Both the position numbers and the translations under genes were made by a program. Source: Centropus unirufus (lineage: Eukaryota; Chordata; Aves; Cuculiformes; Centropidae). From it: a DNA stretch of 64,000 nucleotides. The stretch is from NCBI GenBank assembly GCA_013397695.1, contig VYZI01000286.1:434001-498000 (forward strand), written 5' to 3'. Positions 1 to 12,400 of this stretch are shown one piece after another (positions within the stretch are counted from its first letter, which is position 1; each line of letters opens with the position of its first letter). Under the pieces are notes generated by a model, which saw only the letters and a list, made by a program, of their open reading frames with translations, made no database searches and had not been told where the DNA came from.

Positions 1-587
1 ATGCTGCTGTTGATTATGTCACACTTAGAACAAACGTGCCAGAGTAGAAAATTACCACTTGAAAACAGAGGAATGAGTGCATGCAATCTTGTTCTTGCAC
101 CAAAGCTGGAATCTTTTCAACCAGAGACAGTGTCTGATCCCAACTGTTACTTGGGAAGCAGACTCAGTGAGATCCTACTGTGAAATCCGAAAAATTTCTG
201 GCAGTTTGAAGAAGTGGATTAATACTTCTGAAAAGTGCCCTTCCAGATTCTTATGGGGAATATTGCTCTCATGCCATGAGTCTTCTCATAACATCTAAAT
301 TACATCCTTCTCATTTTACTACTTTTGTAGAAACAAATTTATTTACAACTTAATGAGGTCACCATACTTTTTTGAAATTGATTTTCCAATTGTAAGCTTT
401 TTTTTTTTTAAAAAAAAAAAGGTCTAAAGCCATTTTTTTCCACAGCATTGAACCAAAGCCCATTTCTGAGCCAGAAACTCTTGGTAACAGAGCCCAAGGA
501 CATATAAATTGGATTGGCAGCCCGTGTCTGCATCCAGAGACACTTAGCGTCCTTCCCACTTTTCCTCACAATTATCCCAAATTCATA

Positions 588-890
588 TCATAGAATCATA
601 GAATCATAGAATGGTTTGGGTTGGAAAGGACCTTAAAGATCAACCAGTTTCAAACCCCCTGCCAGGGGACACCCTTCACTACATCACGTAGCTCAAAGCC
701 TCATCCAATCTGGTCTTGAACAACTCCAGGTATAGGGTATTCATAACTTCTCTGGGCAACTTGCTCCCATGCCTCACGACCCTCACAGTAAAAGATTTCT
801 TCCTAATATCTAATCTAAATCTCCCCTCTCTGAGCTTAAAACCGTTACTCCTTGTCCTATCACTACATTCCCTGATAAAGAGCCCCTCTT
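588..890 (-). repeat. CR1 LINE fragment, 3' end
   Basis: The plus strand starts with three copies of tcatagaa, the reverse complement of the avian CR1 terminal repeat. The minus strand encodes the end of CR1 reverse transcriptase (GFKLREGRFRLDIRKKSFTV, then RVVRHGSKLPREV and LDEALS). It is a 5'-truncated copy in an SLC6A18 intron. Confidence 0.9.
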
Positions 891-1352
891 GGTTAAATGG
901 AAACTGACCGCACTGAAACCTAAACCATATAACCCAGGACATAAAGGGGTCCCCATTTGAAGCTCTAGGCCCTTTGAGGAAATGGGGAGCAGAAACCTAG
1001 GGACCCTTTATACTTCTCAGGTCCCAGCTGAGGCACCTGAAACTCACTGCATCAGTAAAAAATTAACAGAGGCCAATAGCATAGCACAGCCTATTTCTGA
1101 AAGTACTAATAACTGCAGCATGCTTTGAGTCACACGAGCGCACTCCTCCTGCAAGAGTGGTGCCTCTTGGCAAACTTACAGCAGAAAACTCTTTGGGAGA
1201 TATCAGCTCCCCTGGGGAAAAACTTCTTGTTGTAGCTCCATAGATATAGAGAGAATAAAAATCAGAACAGGAGTGAAAATAGTTCAGAACAAAAATATAC
1301 TCACCAAGTTCAATTCGATAATTCAGTAACAAAGATACCTTTTTTTCTTCAG

Positions 1353-1512
1353 GTGTAATATGTCTAATTTGCTTCCTCATTGCTCTGTGTTTTACACTGG
1401 GCTCAGGGAGTTACTGGATTGACATTTTTGACAGCTATGCAGGCTCGGTGCCTCTTCTAGTAATTGCCTTCTTTGAAGTGATTGGGGTTGCGTACATCTA
1501 TAAAATTCAAAG
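1353..1512 (+). CDS. SLC6A18: SLC6A18 exon, TM9-TM10
   Basis: Follows the acceptor ttttttcttcag and ends at CAAAG|GTAAG. It enters with two bases of a split codon, has 52 whole codons, and leaves the AG of an arginine codon. The peptide starts VICLICFLIALCF and ends YIYKIQ(R). Confidence 0.88.
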
Positions 1513-4500
1513 GTAAGTTGGAAGTAGACGTAGTCTTTTCTCTTAAGAGGAAAATGCATTTTACCATCAATCCATGCTGTTGCATACAGGTAGATGGTAT
1601 TTATGTATTTCTGTAGCCCTTACTGGTTCTGTGAATGTAGTTATCATTCTGTGCTTCAATTCTCATGTATTTGTAAAACAGAATGGGTAATCTCTTCATA
1701 AGACTTATGGAACGGGGGTAACAGTTTTAAAGCCAGAAAGTCAACAGCCGCTGCAGTTCTTCCACCAAGAGGGATTATACTGTCTTTCAAATATCCTTCC
1801 GTTACTGCCCTTTTGGCTTGTATACTATCATATTTTTTATTGACTTTATTTTTTCCCCTCCAACTTCATAGTAGGCAACATGCAGCAGCTCACCCATGTT
1901 AAAAGGTTCACCCTGTCCACAGGGAATCTCCATAGTAAAAAACACTAATCAAGTGAACTCCTTAGTTTAAAAACTTCATCCTCTGTAATTGTAAATGTCA
2001 GAAACTTTATCTCCAGTTCTTACTTTGACATTTGGATGATGAAGGCCCTGATACTTTGTGTATCAGTATGTGTACCATCTAGACAATGAATTTACATTCA
2101 GCCAGTGCTGTTACACATCAAGGTGTTTCAATATTTTTTTTAACATTAGAGGCTATGTATGTTTTAACAGAGGCTATGGTTTTAGAAATAAGAAACTGAA
2201 GAGGAATATTCCTCAGCTACAGCTAAAGTTCTTGCATTAATTTTTCTAGATACACTGTAAGATCCTTGGAGTATTTCCCACGTTAAAGGTGATCCCCAGG
2301 CTACATTGTCATAAAAAATTTCACGTCTCTCTTCCTGCCCACACAGCAGCAAGAAGTAGCCATAAAATCTGGTTTCACATGCTATAACAGGCTCCAAATT
2401 CCACAGTTTTCAAATTCCGCATTTTCTCTGATCTGCTAGTATACACATTCTTTTTGTCTGTTACTATGCGATACAAGCAGAATCAAAAAAAAAATTTCCT
2501 AGTTCCCAAAGGAATTTCTAATATCTTCACTGAGATCAACAGACCAAAGTGGGTGTTTGAACACACACACAAATCACAACTCCTATTCCAGATTACGAAG
2601 CTCTTTTCAACGCAGTAGGTACAGGTTAGCAAGTAACTATCAAACCCAGAACCACGTTATCTCCTGCCCACTCAATGTACAAAACTGTAAGAGGCACACG
2701 TGAAAGATCAGCTCTGTGTCCAAATCACTGTAATTAATGACTGCAGAGGAAGCTGGCTCATGTTGCAACAATTTTGCCCCTGACTTGATTTGATGCATTT
2801 GGTGTTGGTTAATTCAGTCTTCCTGCTAACAAGCTATGTTTTTCCCTTGGCAGTTTTTTCTTTTTTTTAAACATGCCGCTAGTTCTACAGAGTTGCTGCA
2901 ATATTTCCATCACTTATTTGTGCTTACAATCCTTAGGCTAGGTGCTCAGCTAATGTAAACTGATAATGTAAACTGATCATTCAACCCTGGTAGAAATCAA
3001 TAAAGACCTACTTTATTTACATTTTTATTTAATTAAGTCTATAACAAATTATTAAGGAAGGGTATGGAATAGAAGAAAGATTTAGGGAGCTGTACCATGA
3101 ATTTAAAACTTAGAAAAATATACAAAAAAAGTGAAACTTGCCACTTAGATCTGACCTCACCATAAGCATACCTTCTTTTAAAAGGTTCAGCAAAGATGTG
3201 AAATGGATGACTGGACGAAAACTCAGTCTCTACTGGCAGATCACATGGAGGTTTATTAGCCCTCTGCTCCTGCTAATTGTCTTCATGGCCTTTATTACTC
3301 TTCAGATACAGAAGCCGCCAAGCTATGCAGCCTGGAACCCTAAATATGTATGCACCCAAATGTTTTCTAAACTTTCAATACATGCAAGAGTTCTATACTT
3401 TTCTCCCTTTCCAGAACCTCTAAAATCATTGTTAAACACTGCTTATCTACAGAATGTTGCCCAAAATGATACAATTCTTACAATGAGAAGGTTTCAGTGT
3501 GCACAGAGGTCACACATACTGAAATATTCCTCTTAATAGAGCTTCTTCTTGAGAAGACCCACATACTCTATGCTCCAGCTTTCTTTCAGATGTGCATTAC
3601 ACAGGGAACAGTTGAAGTGCAATTTCTCACAGAGACTCTGAACCTACAAGGGGTTCAGAGGTGGAACAAATACATGAGTAGAGCTTTAGAGCTGCGTAAT
3701 GGGTGCTGGGGATGAAAACATTTCCCAGTGAAAACTACCAGTGTCACTGGGGCTCTGTGAATATAGGAATGTGTAACCTTGACAGGCAGACAGGGAGGGA
3801 AGCAGTGCTCCAAGAACCACGTTGGTTAATTCAGCACCAAAGAGGTATCTACGCCGAGAGCATTTGATGTGGATGGCATTGGCTCACATCAGTTGTAATT
3901 TCTTGGATAGTTCTCAAATGCATCCCGCGTAGGCATTTGAAGATTGATTATGGCTTTAAATTGCATGAGGATTGCAGTCACAGTCACAGAAAGGCATCAA
4001 CCTTCCAGTATAAATACACACATGGACTGGTACCTCCAGAAAAAAGCTCTTCTTCCAACAGCATATACACCAGCAGGGTATTCTACAAATAGCATTATGT
4101 ACCCGCCATCCCAAAATAAAACTCATAGTCATGGACTTGCAGAAATTGCATTATCATCATTCCCCCCGAATGTCTCAAACAAATCTTTCCTTTTTTGGGA
4201 AAGATCACCATGCTTGGTAATTGATGAAACTAGGTAAGTTTTGAGTACTTACAAGAATAGTCAGAGCTTAAAGCCAAGGGAGGGTGACTTTTATAACTCT
4301 TTGGGCAACCCCTGTTCCTCTAAGAATATCTCACACTTGCAGCTAAGAATCTTTGAAAGTGTAAGACATTTACAGCCATCTTTAGACCCATGGGGGGTGT
4401 ACAGAGAACATGGCCACTGAATGGTATTGTAAAGCAAGAGTAAACTGCTATCTTTACTATAACAAAATAAAAAATGTATATAGAAATCATAGTAAAATGC

Positions 4501-4788
4501 AATAGTACCTACCAATTATTTCTTTTACTTGCTTTTTTATCTCCATAGGAAGGCTTCCCTATGAAAGAGGAGAAAACTTATCCATCTTGGGTACAGGCCA
4601 TCTGTGTGCTGTTAGCTGTCCTTCCTTGTGTATTTGTACCTCTGGTAGCACTCTTCCATCTAATCCAGCAAATGCGCAGAAGCAAGGATCCAAGCTTTGT
4701 ACCACCAGAAGTATTTTCACGTCAGGGGGCTACCAACAACTGTCCTCATCCAAAAGAAGAAATATCTATTGTATCTGGCTGTAAGTAA
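1353..4788 (+). CDS. SLC6A18: SLC6 family neutral amino-acid transporter, 3' part (three coding exons; SLC6A18 by synteny)
   Basis: C-terminal part of a sodium-coupled SLC6 transporter of the plasma membrane; SLC6A18/19 proteins carry neutral amino acids in epithelia. Three exons (1353-1512, 3185-3347, 4549-4788) join in frame and give 186 complete residues. They read through the last four membrane helices: TM9 (ICLICFLIALCF), TM10 (VPLLVIAFFEVIGVAYIY), TM11 (ISPLLLLIVFMAFITL) and TM12 (ICVLLAVLPCVFVPLVALF). The RFSKDVKWMTG linker after TM10 and AWNPKY after TM11 are typical of the SLC6A18/19/20 branch. All splice sites are GT-AG and the stop is TAA. Upstream exons lie before the window. The gene converges on TERT. 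In mammals SLC6A18 is TERT's neighbour with this orientation, so the symbol rests on synteny; SLC6A19 is the alternative. Confidence 0.85.
1513..3184 (+). other. SLC6A18 intron
   Basis: Intron of 1,672 bases between the TM10 and TM11 exons. Apart from a small direct duplication (taatgtaaactga, about 2952-2977) I see nothing notable. Confidence 0.6.
3185..3347 (+). CDS. SLC6A18: SLC6A18 exon, TM11
   Basis: Acceptor cttcttttaaaag. The first G completes the split arginine, followed by FSKDVKWMTGRK and the TM11 segment. It ends AWNPKY at TAT|GTATGC in phase 0. Confidence 0.87.
3348..4548 (+). other. SLC6A18 last intron
   Basis: Intron of 1,201 bases between the TM11 and TM12 exons. No exon, RNA gene or clear repeat was recognised. 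Confidence 0.6.
4549..4788 (+). CDS. SLC6A18: SLC6A18 last coding exon, TM12 and cytoplasmic tail
   Basis: Acceptor tatctccatag, then EGFPMKEEKTYPSWVQ, TM12, a basic QQMRRSK turn into the cytosol and a roughly 30-residue tail ending SGCK before TAA (4786-4788). The ATG at 4561 is an internal methionine, not a start. Confidence 0.87.
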   Translation, partial: EGFPMKEEKTYPSWVQAICVLLAVLPCVFVPLVALFHLIQQMRRSKDPSFVPPEVFSRQGATNNCPHPKEEISIVSGCK

Positions 4789-5520
4789 AGATAAGACAGC
4801 TTTTGTTGGACACAGTTAACTGTAGTATGGTATCACCCAACTAACACAGTTTATGCCATTCATATGCTCACTGCCGATCACAAGCACTCTGTAAACAGAG
4901 CTGCTATGGTTCCTTTATTTTCAACGAATCACCCAAGTTATAACAATCTTGCCTCGCGTACATCCTGTTCTGAATCCTACATACAGAGCACCAGCCCCAT
5001 TCCTTTAACTTTTTCCACTCATTACCAACTTCATGTCTCTTTCCAGACAGATTTTAAATTTTGAGAGCTTGCTAGTTAGTGCAAATGGCCTGTCTTCCTT
5101 CACTTCACTTCCAAAAAAAAATTCTGTTCCTGAGGATAAGCAACACAAAAATTGGAACAGAAACACCAAGTCTCATTCACTGTCCCCCCTGAGAGACGCA
5201 GAATGGAAGCTCTTGAAGAGTAAGGACTCATCCATTACACTCTACTTTTTGTTAATCCCTGTATGCATTTAAATAGCAGCTATTTTATGATTATTTCATA
5301 CTCTAAAGCATTGCAAAGAGCAAAATTAAAGCAGTTAAAAGAATGAACATTTACTTTATCAGAGTTATTAATTTTGCACAAATCTCTTACCTTAGCAGAT
5401 TGCAGAATTTATTGGAGTGGAAAATACTGTGAAAACAAATGCCCCCATTTTTTCCCTGTCATTTTTCATCCCAAACACAGTATCTGAATACCATAATAAA
5501 AGTGCAGCTGTATGGGAGCC
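4789..5520 (+). other. SLC6A18: Probable SLC6A18 3' UTR with poly(A) signal
   Basis: No coding signal follows the TAA. ATTAAA lies at 5325-5330 and the first canonical AATAAA at 5495-5500, about 710 bases after the stop. The true cleavage site is unknown. Confidence 0.45.
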
Positions 5521-8500
5521 TCCCAGTGAGCTGCAACCTTACATGACATGACAATGAAGTTAATCTTTACTTAAAAACACATTTTCTTGCACCTGCCTGC
5601 AGATTCTAGCCACTCTGCACTGATAGGAGATGAGGATTTATTTAGCTAAGATCCTGGAGCAACCAGCAGCTTCTGAAAAAATATAGGGAAAATATGTGAG
5701 AATAAGGTATAACAAAGCCTTAGGCTGAATAACTAAAGAGAGTCAAGGAGAGGAAGAGTAAGGAAAATCAAAGCCATTTCAGTGTTTACTGTTGTGCCAG
5801 GCTATGCACCAGCAAGACGTCATAACGGGGGAACAGAGATTTGGCCACACAAGGAAGATGAATTAGACCAACTCAAACCCTGCAGAGGAAAGGCAGTTAC
5901 CTAACTCCTTGAAAGGGGCGCAAGATGAATTGCAAACCTGGGAGAGAGCAGAGCACAACTTTCTGCCTTTTACCTTGCTGCTTAAAGAGCAAAAGAGTCG
6001 GGTAAAGAAAAAGAGGAGTGATTTTTGCAGGTTTTTTTTTTTTACAGTTACTATTCCCCTCATACAGCTGCTGGTGTAACCTTTTGCCTCACAACTAGCC
6101 TGGGCAGTAGGACTCTCCTGGAGCAGAGATGGTACTAGAAGCAGCAGCATCCAGGCTGCCATACTGGAACTATCAGAGAATCAAATGCCTCTGCCTGCTG
6201 GAAAGAAACGCACAGGCAAACTGCCTGCGTCCATAGCAGGTGCGAATTTAGAGGCTCCTGGCTCTTCCATTATATGGAACGAGTAGTATCACCTGCAAAG
6301 CATTTAAGTGCCTGGGCTCCACATGTTTTTATTTCTCAGAGCCATGGACGTGGCCACAGGTCTGTGTGATGATATTCAGCAATTCCCCATGGTAGCCTGC
6401 CAGCTGCTCCAGCCCTTGAGGTAATTAGACTTGCAGGTACCCCAGCATGGAAACCTCACAAGTCACAAAGAAAACTTCTTGACGTTCTGCAGCTCTGCAT
6501 GGTAAAGGCTGTTGACAATGACACCGAAGATTTCAGTTTCCATTCTGCCTGTTGCAAAGTAAATCTGAAAGGTTATGAATAAAAAAAGGCTTCCATAAAG
6601 AATGAATAATCAATGAATAATCAAAAAAACCCCACCAATAAAACTGCAGTTGTTAGCATACATTAACATAAAAGCTATAAATAAATAAATACATGCATAT
6701 TTTTAATTAACCAAAGTGTAAACTCTGTTTTCATGTCTCTACATGTAGCTACATATTAATTAAAATCATACATGCAGAGTACATGAAATAGGTTTAAGTC
6801 TTTGGTCAGAGATCCGATTTTAAAGAAAAACACACCCAACTAAAACAGACACAAGATGAGAAAAGAATTAAACTGCACACACAAGACTTTTATGTGTATA
6901 AATCTATTTGCAGTCACTGCTGTGGCATCATAGACTTCTTGACTTTTGAGGTGCCCCTTCCCGTTCACCAAGAAGGACTTAGTGGGTTGCTGGACAGGCA
7001 GTTCAGCCTAGGACAGGACTCAGGGAAGCAGTTTTCAGCTCCAGTGACAACTCAAGGCAGGGAAACACACTAGCTGAAGTTTCTTTTTAGCAATAATAAG
7101 CAAGTAGAAAATGTGTTGAGCAACTCTTGCAGGAACATTGCTTTCCTGCTCTCACTGCACTTCTGATGTGAACTTTACAAGAATTCCTGTGCCAGAACTG
7201 ACGCATTATTCCAGTAAAATTAGTTCTACAATCTCCCCCTTCCTATTCATATGCAGTATAACATCTTTTAGGTAGGTATTTTTTTCTCTTGAATAGCATC
7301 ATTGACTTTGTTACTTGAGTTAAGCATGTGCATGCAAACATGAAACTGAATCTGTGTTGGTCTTAGATAATAAGCACTTTCTACTTCTGATAGCTCTCCT
7401 CCCAATCTTTTATCCGCATATCCCATCAAATCTTCTTTGTTATAATAACCTGCTGCAAACTTACTGTTCTGACAGACAAGACTTCTCTAGAATTCCTTAG
7501 GTTGTAAGGGCAGTCTGGATTTTTTTGGAGTAAATCCATGAAGGACACAAACACAGATGTGGTGATGTTCAGCCTTAACTAGAATCCATAGCCCTAGGAT
7601 ATGGAGCTCAAGTAGCTAATAAAGAAAAGGCCTCAGCAGGAGCACTGCAACAGCACTATAAACAAGGAAGCATCCAAATTATCACGAAACAATAAATAGA
7701 GAAAAACTGCGGAAAGAAAAAGCATATTCCTTGTGGAACACAGGCAGTTCCCCACTTTCCAAAATTTGTTACCTACCTCAAATTCAGATTCACAGTCAAT
7801 AATTCCCTCCCCAAAAGGAAGCAGCAGGGAGAAGAATGCATGCAATTGCCACAACTTCCTCTAGGTGGGTTACTGTAGAATTCCTCCCTTCCAGGGCTGC
7901 ACAGAGACTAAAACCCAATTTTCAGCCCTATCACTCTTGCTCCCCATGTAGTCCCCAGCCCTGATTGTTGCACAGTGGTCCACAACACTTGTAAAACAGG
8001 TTGCACAGAGCAGTTGCCCCGAGTGGCTGAGCTCTCAGTCTCTTCACTTACCTTCTCCTGAACACTGAGGTAATCATTCAGAATGCTCCAGATTGATATT
8101 TCCAGATTAAAGTTATTCAATCCACCCAAGCATTTCCAGCTGCTGTTTGAAGTACCACCTTGGTACCAATTAAGTAGAAAATGTTTTATCCCCATAATAT
8201 ATTGCAGTATTTTTTTAACAGCTCCTTACAGAAATAGCATTAGGACATCGTTCTACCTTCCCTACAATACAGACATCTTATTTTAGAGCATTAAATCTAT
8301 GCCATTGCTATGGTTGATCTGTTCTTTACATATAAGCTCGCAGTGTTCTTTTGAATTGTATTAAGCCATAGCAGCAATTAAATAGCCTGTCAGCTCTTCT
8401 TTAAATTCCCAATTTGTCCTTTTGCTTTAACACATAGTGCTTTCGGCATTATTTTCATTTGCCTTCTTAAATGGAAAATACTTTAAAATTAAACAGTTTT

Positions 8501-8950
8501 TTCTTGTGATTTCTAAATTGTGCATGTATCTTTACAAATAGACTTCAGAATCAGAAATCACTATTTAAAACTGACAACTCGACAATTAGTTATGGGGAAT
8601 GGCAAAAAAAATTGCACACATTACACTTCATGCATATTCATAAAATTACACTTTCAACTGAGACCACATTGGCAGTTCATATTATCCAAATATCCACCGT
8701 GATACAGAGCAAAAATGGGCTAATCCAAGCCATCAAAACTACATACGCTATCTTTAACGCTGAAATTTTAGCATATATTAGTTACATTCTCCAAAGCATA
8801 AAAATTCTATCCTGTGTCTTGCTAGGTTGTGCCATTCAATTGCCCAGTGCAGGTAACTGTCTTTCAGGACATAACCCATCAAGGAAGGATGTTAAACATT
8901 ACAATAAAACAAAGGTATTGGAGACAAGTACATGTTATTGCAATTAACTA
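5521..8950. other. Intergenic gap between convergent SLC6A18 and TERT
   Basis: AT-rich sequence between the two 3' ends. It contains simple A/T runs such as ataaataaataaa near 6676-6690. I see no coding exon, RNA gene or CR1 end. Confidence 0.5.
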
Positions 8951-8955
8951 GACAA

Positions 8956-8961
8956 TTTATT
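8956..8961 (-). terminator. TERT: Candidate TERT poly(A) signal
   Basis: TTTATT on the plus strand is AATAAA on the TERT strand, about 360 bases after the stop codon. It is the first canonical hexamer downstream of the stop. Confidence 0.45.
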
Positions 8962-9322
8962 ATAAGGTAGCCTACAACTCAGAGAAGCACAAACTAGTTA
9001 TTCATAAGCACACTGAAACAAGAAAGTAGATCTGTTCATACAAACATAGTTCACAGGTGCCTTCATCAAGAAGGTTTCCTGACGGAAACCAAGTCAACCA
9101 CTTCAAAAAGGTTGTGAACTTCCAGGCAAAGAGAAACACTGTTTTGAATAAACAAAGTTATCTGCTCTTTTAAGCCCTCGTGTGGCACCTGAGAAACAAA
9201 CATGGAACACTTCCCATTGCAGTTGCTTCAGTCCACTCTACCAAAACAAAACTACAGAGAAAAGTCATCTGAAGACGTAGTAATTATTTTCAAATCTGGA
9301 AGAATTATTAACTAAACTTCCA

Positions 9323-9426
9323 TCAGTCCAAGATAGCTTTGAAATCTTGACAAAGAGATGGTTCTGTCACTGTTTTCAGTAGTGCCATGGTATCCTTCGG
9401 GATCTTCCTGAACAGCTGCATCTTAC
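9323..9426 (-). CDS. TERT: TERT exon 16 and stop
   Basis: 104 coding bases after acceptor ctggtag. CKMQLFRKIPKDTMALLKTV to SLCQDFKAILD, then TGA at 9325-9323. The DFKxILD end is conserved across vertebrate TERT. Confidence 0.94.
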
Positions 9427-12400
9427 CTACCAGAATATCAGAAACAACTCATTACAGCTGCAAATAAATAACAATTCTTTTCTGGGGAAAATGCTAGTAA
9501 AGTAATGAAATCAATACCAGCTGAATCCAATTAAAAAGTAGTAACACCTGGAACACAGGCAATAAAAAAATTATAATAAAATATGCTACTACTCTTTTGT
9601 CCTTAAATGAGGCTAGTAAATAAAATGGTTAAAAATCGTATGTTACAATACTAACAAAGTAAGAAAACAAGGGAGAAAATTCCTCCTACCATGTCTTTGT
9701 AACACTACTTTGTTTGGACATAAGAATTGTAAATTTTTTTTTAAATGTAAAAGACCACTTATTCAGTAACTCTACCCACCAAAAAAAGGCCTTCTATCAA
9801 ACCATAGTTACTTTTAAAGACCCTATTTTAGACAGTGTTAAGGACAAGGAACAGGACCTTCCTTATCTGGTTGCTAACGTTTACTTACAGCAAGAAGGCA
9901 TTCTCAAATTATTTCTGTTCCCCTCTATGTTCATATACGACATCAAAATAGCCTATGCCTCAAACTGACATATACAAAAAGAATAAGATAAAATCACATG
10001 GAAAATGCACCTTCTGCTAAAACACTGGCAACAATTCTCCCTGACATATTTCCTTTTAAGAGAAGAGATGCTAACTGGAAAGCTACCCTTACGGCAGAAA
10101 ATTATGGAGGCTAAATGAGGCTCTTCAATTATAATGAAATTTTTATAAGAGGACATAACAGTTTTGAAACACAGCAGGTCATTGAGTCTATTGTCAACAG
10201 AATTACAGACAATAAAAAGGACCTTTTAAAGATTAGAAAGGGCATGTAAAATCCTAGCAACAGTTGAAGTCCATTACCTAAACAGAGTTGGCAAAATTGT
10301 CAATGGTGCAGAAAGGCAGAAGTGCTCAATAAACATTTGTTCTGTCTTTGGAAAGGAGATAGATGATGTATTTATATCTTATCATGATAAGGAAAGACTT
10401 CGGCTCCTTTCCCCACTGGTACTAATAGGAGGGATGTTAAACAGTAACTATGTTCTAAACACTTAACTCTGAAGAATGACGACAACTTGTACTGACAAAG
10501 CCCCGATGTTGATATTTAACAGGTTTGTGAATAGTGGGAAGAACCTCCTCCCCAAAACCTGTAAGGCTGGTATCGACTCCCATGGAGAGTAATGGAAAGG
10601 CATGCGCAGGTATACAAGGGAAAAAAACAAGTTTGCATCAATTCCTGTCAACAACATGATATTACAGGGGTAATCGCTCTTATATAGCTGATACAAACTC
10701 CAGAACGACAACAAAAAGTGTAGTTATTAAGTCAACACAGGTCCTGTAACCAGCATGGCTTATCTCTGTGCTACGCAGAGATACTGAGCTTACCGGCACA
10801 AGCAGAACTGCTCTCTTTTTGGAGCATTGGGCCTCAGCAAGGGAAGGCTGCAATGCATTTAAAATCTAGTAGAGGTCATTCTGGAACCAGACTGAAGAAT
10901 TTCTCAGTATTGCATAATGAAAGCACCCCAAGTAATGAATCACAAAGAGTGTGAATGACAGAGTCACTGCTCTTCACAGACACCGCTCTTCTCTCTGACA
11001 GAGAGACCGCTCTTCACTGCAGCTAAATTCAACAATGCTACTGACTTGGTTCAGAAAAAACTACTGCAATTCCCTTTTAATTTCTTAGAACAGAAAATTT
11101 TATTATTTCTGTGGCTGGCTTGGGGACAGAGCACACAAGTGGTCAGATAGTGAGCTCCTTGGAGGCCAAGTACGCAGACATCTTTCACTGAGTAGAAGAG
11201 TCAGAGATTTGCCAACACCCCTCAGATCTATAACAATCCAGCATATGCAGCGCCATAAGTGCTTCTGTTTCGAATTGACCCCAGTGACACTTTTTTTGGT
11301 AATAGTTTACATTGCAGGAGGACCTTATTTAGTTGCAAGTTAATCTACATTTTTAAAAATGGAAAATTGAGCATTCATATCTCCTTCAGCTAAATCTGCT
11401 GAAAATTCTTATAGGATTGATTCAATCATATAAAGCTTTCTGAACTGTACGAATTTATTGAATGACAAGTATCAATAGCTGCCTTCAGAACAAGGCTCTA
11501 AAACATACCATTTTAATACATCAACTTATACTTAGTAAATTTCATTAAAATCAGCAAGCTCATTAATGTACATCCTATAACAATATTTCATTATAAGAAA
11601 ACTTAAAAAAACCCATTCGATTTCAAGTTTTATTACAATTATCCATATTTCAAACTGTAAAAAAATAAATACTTACAGATCTTTAGGGGCTTAAGCAGGC
11701 ATTTGTAAACAACTTTGTGGTTTGATAGTTTGACGGTGAAGGCATGGTAGCAGAGCCATTCTGCTGCCTCAGAAGGGAACATGCCAGATGCACCTTTGTT
11801 ACCTAAAGCAACTCCTAGAGAGAGAAAAGTCATTTTACTGAAAATTACAAGCATTAAGAACTATGTGTGATCTATCCTCTCTTTCCGCAAAAATCACTCC
11901 AATATTTTTTACCAAAAACCTATGTAGTCAATGAAGTCTTTGATATAAGCAGAGGACTAAAACCAAAAACCTGAAAAATTTTAGTATTTTCAGGAAAATG
12001 AGTTTAAGAAAGATCCTATAATCCACTCAGTATTTTCCATTCTTATCTTTATCTCAAAATGACATGATCCAATTGCACACTTTCTTAAAAAAAAAAACAA
12101 CAAAACCAAGAAGCCAAATCCGAGCACGCTACTTCATAGCCATTACCATATTATACCTGTGTTTTTTGCTTTCAGGATAGAATAGCAGCATGATGCAGTC
12201 TCAGAGATGATCCTCAGGAAGAAATACGGGTTGTTTCTAACTTTCTGATTGAAAGGAAGTTGGAGAACACAGGCATGGAACCTGTTCACAAAAACAGCCT
12301 GTTGAATTACAAGTAATTTGCAATTTCAAGGGAAACCATGATTTCATACCTCCTACACTATACAACCTTTAAAAGCACCCAATAGTCTTTAGCTATACCA

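Noticed and set aside
1..183. Open frame at window start as an upstream SLC6A18 exon
   Set aside because: The peptide does not resemble any SLC6 segment and lacks transmembrane character.
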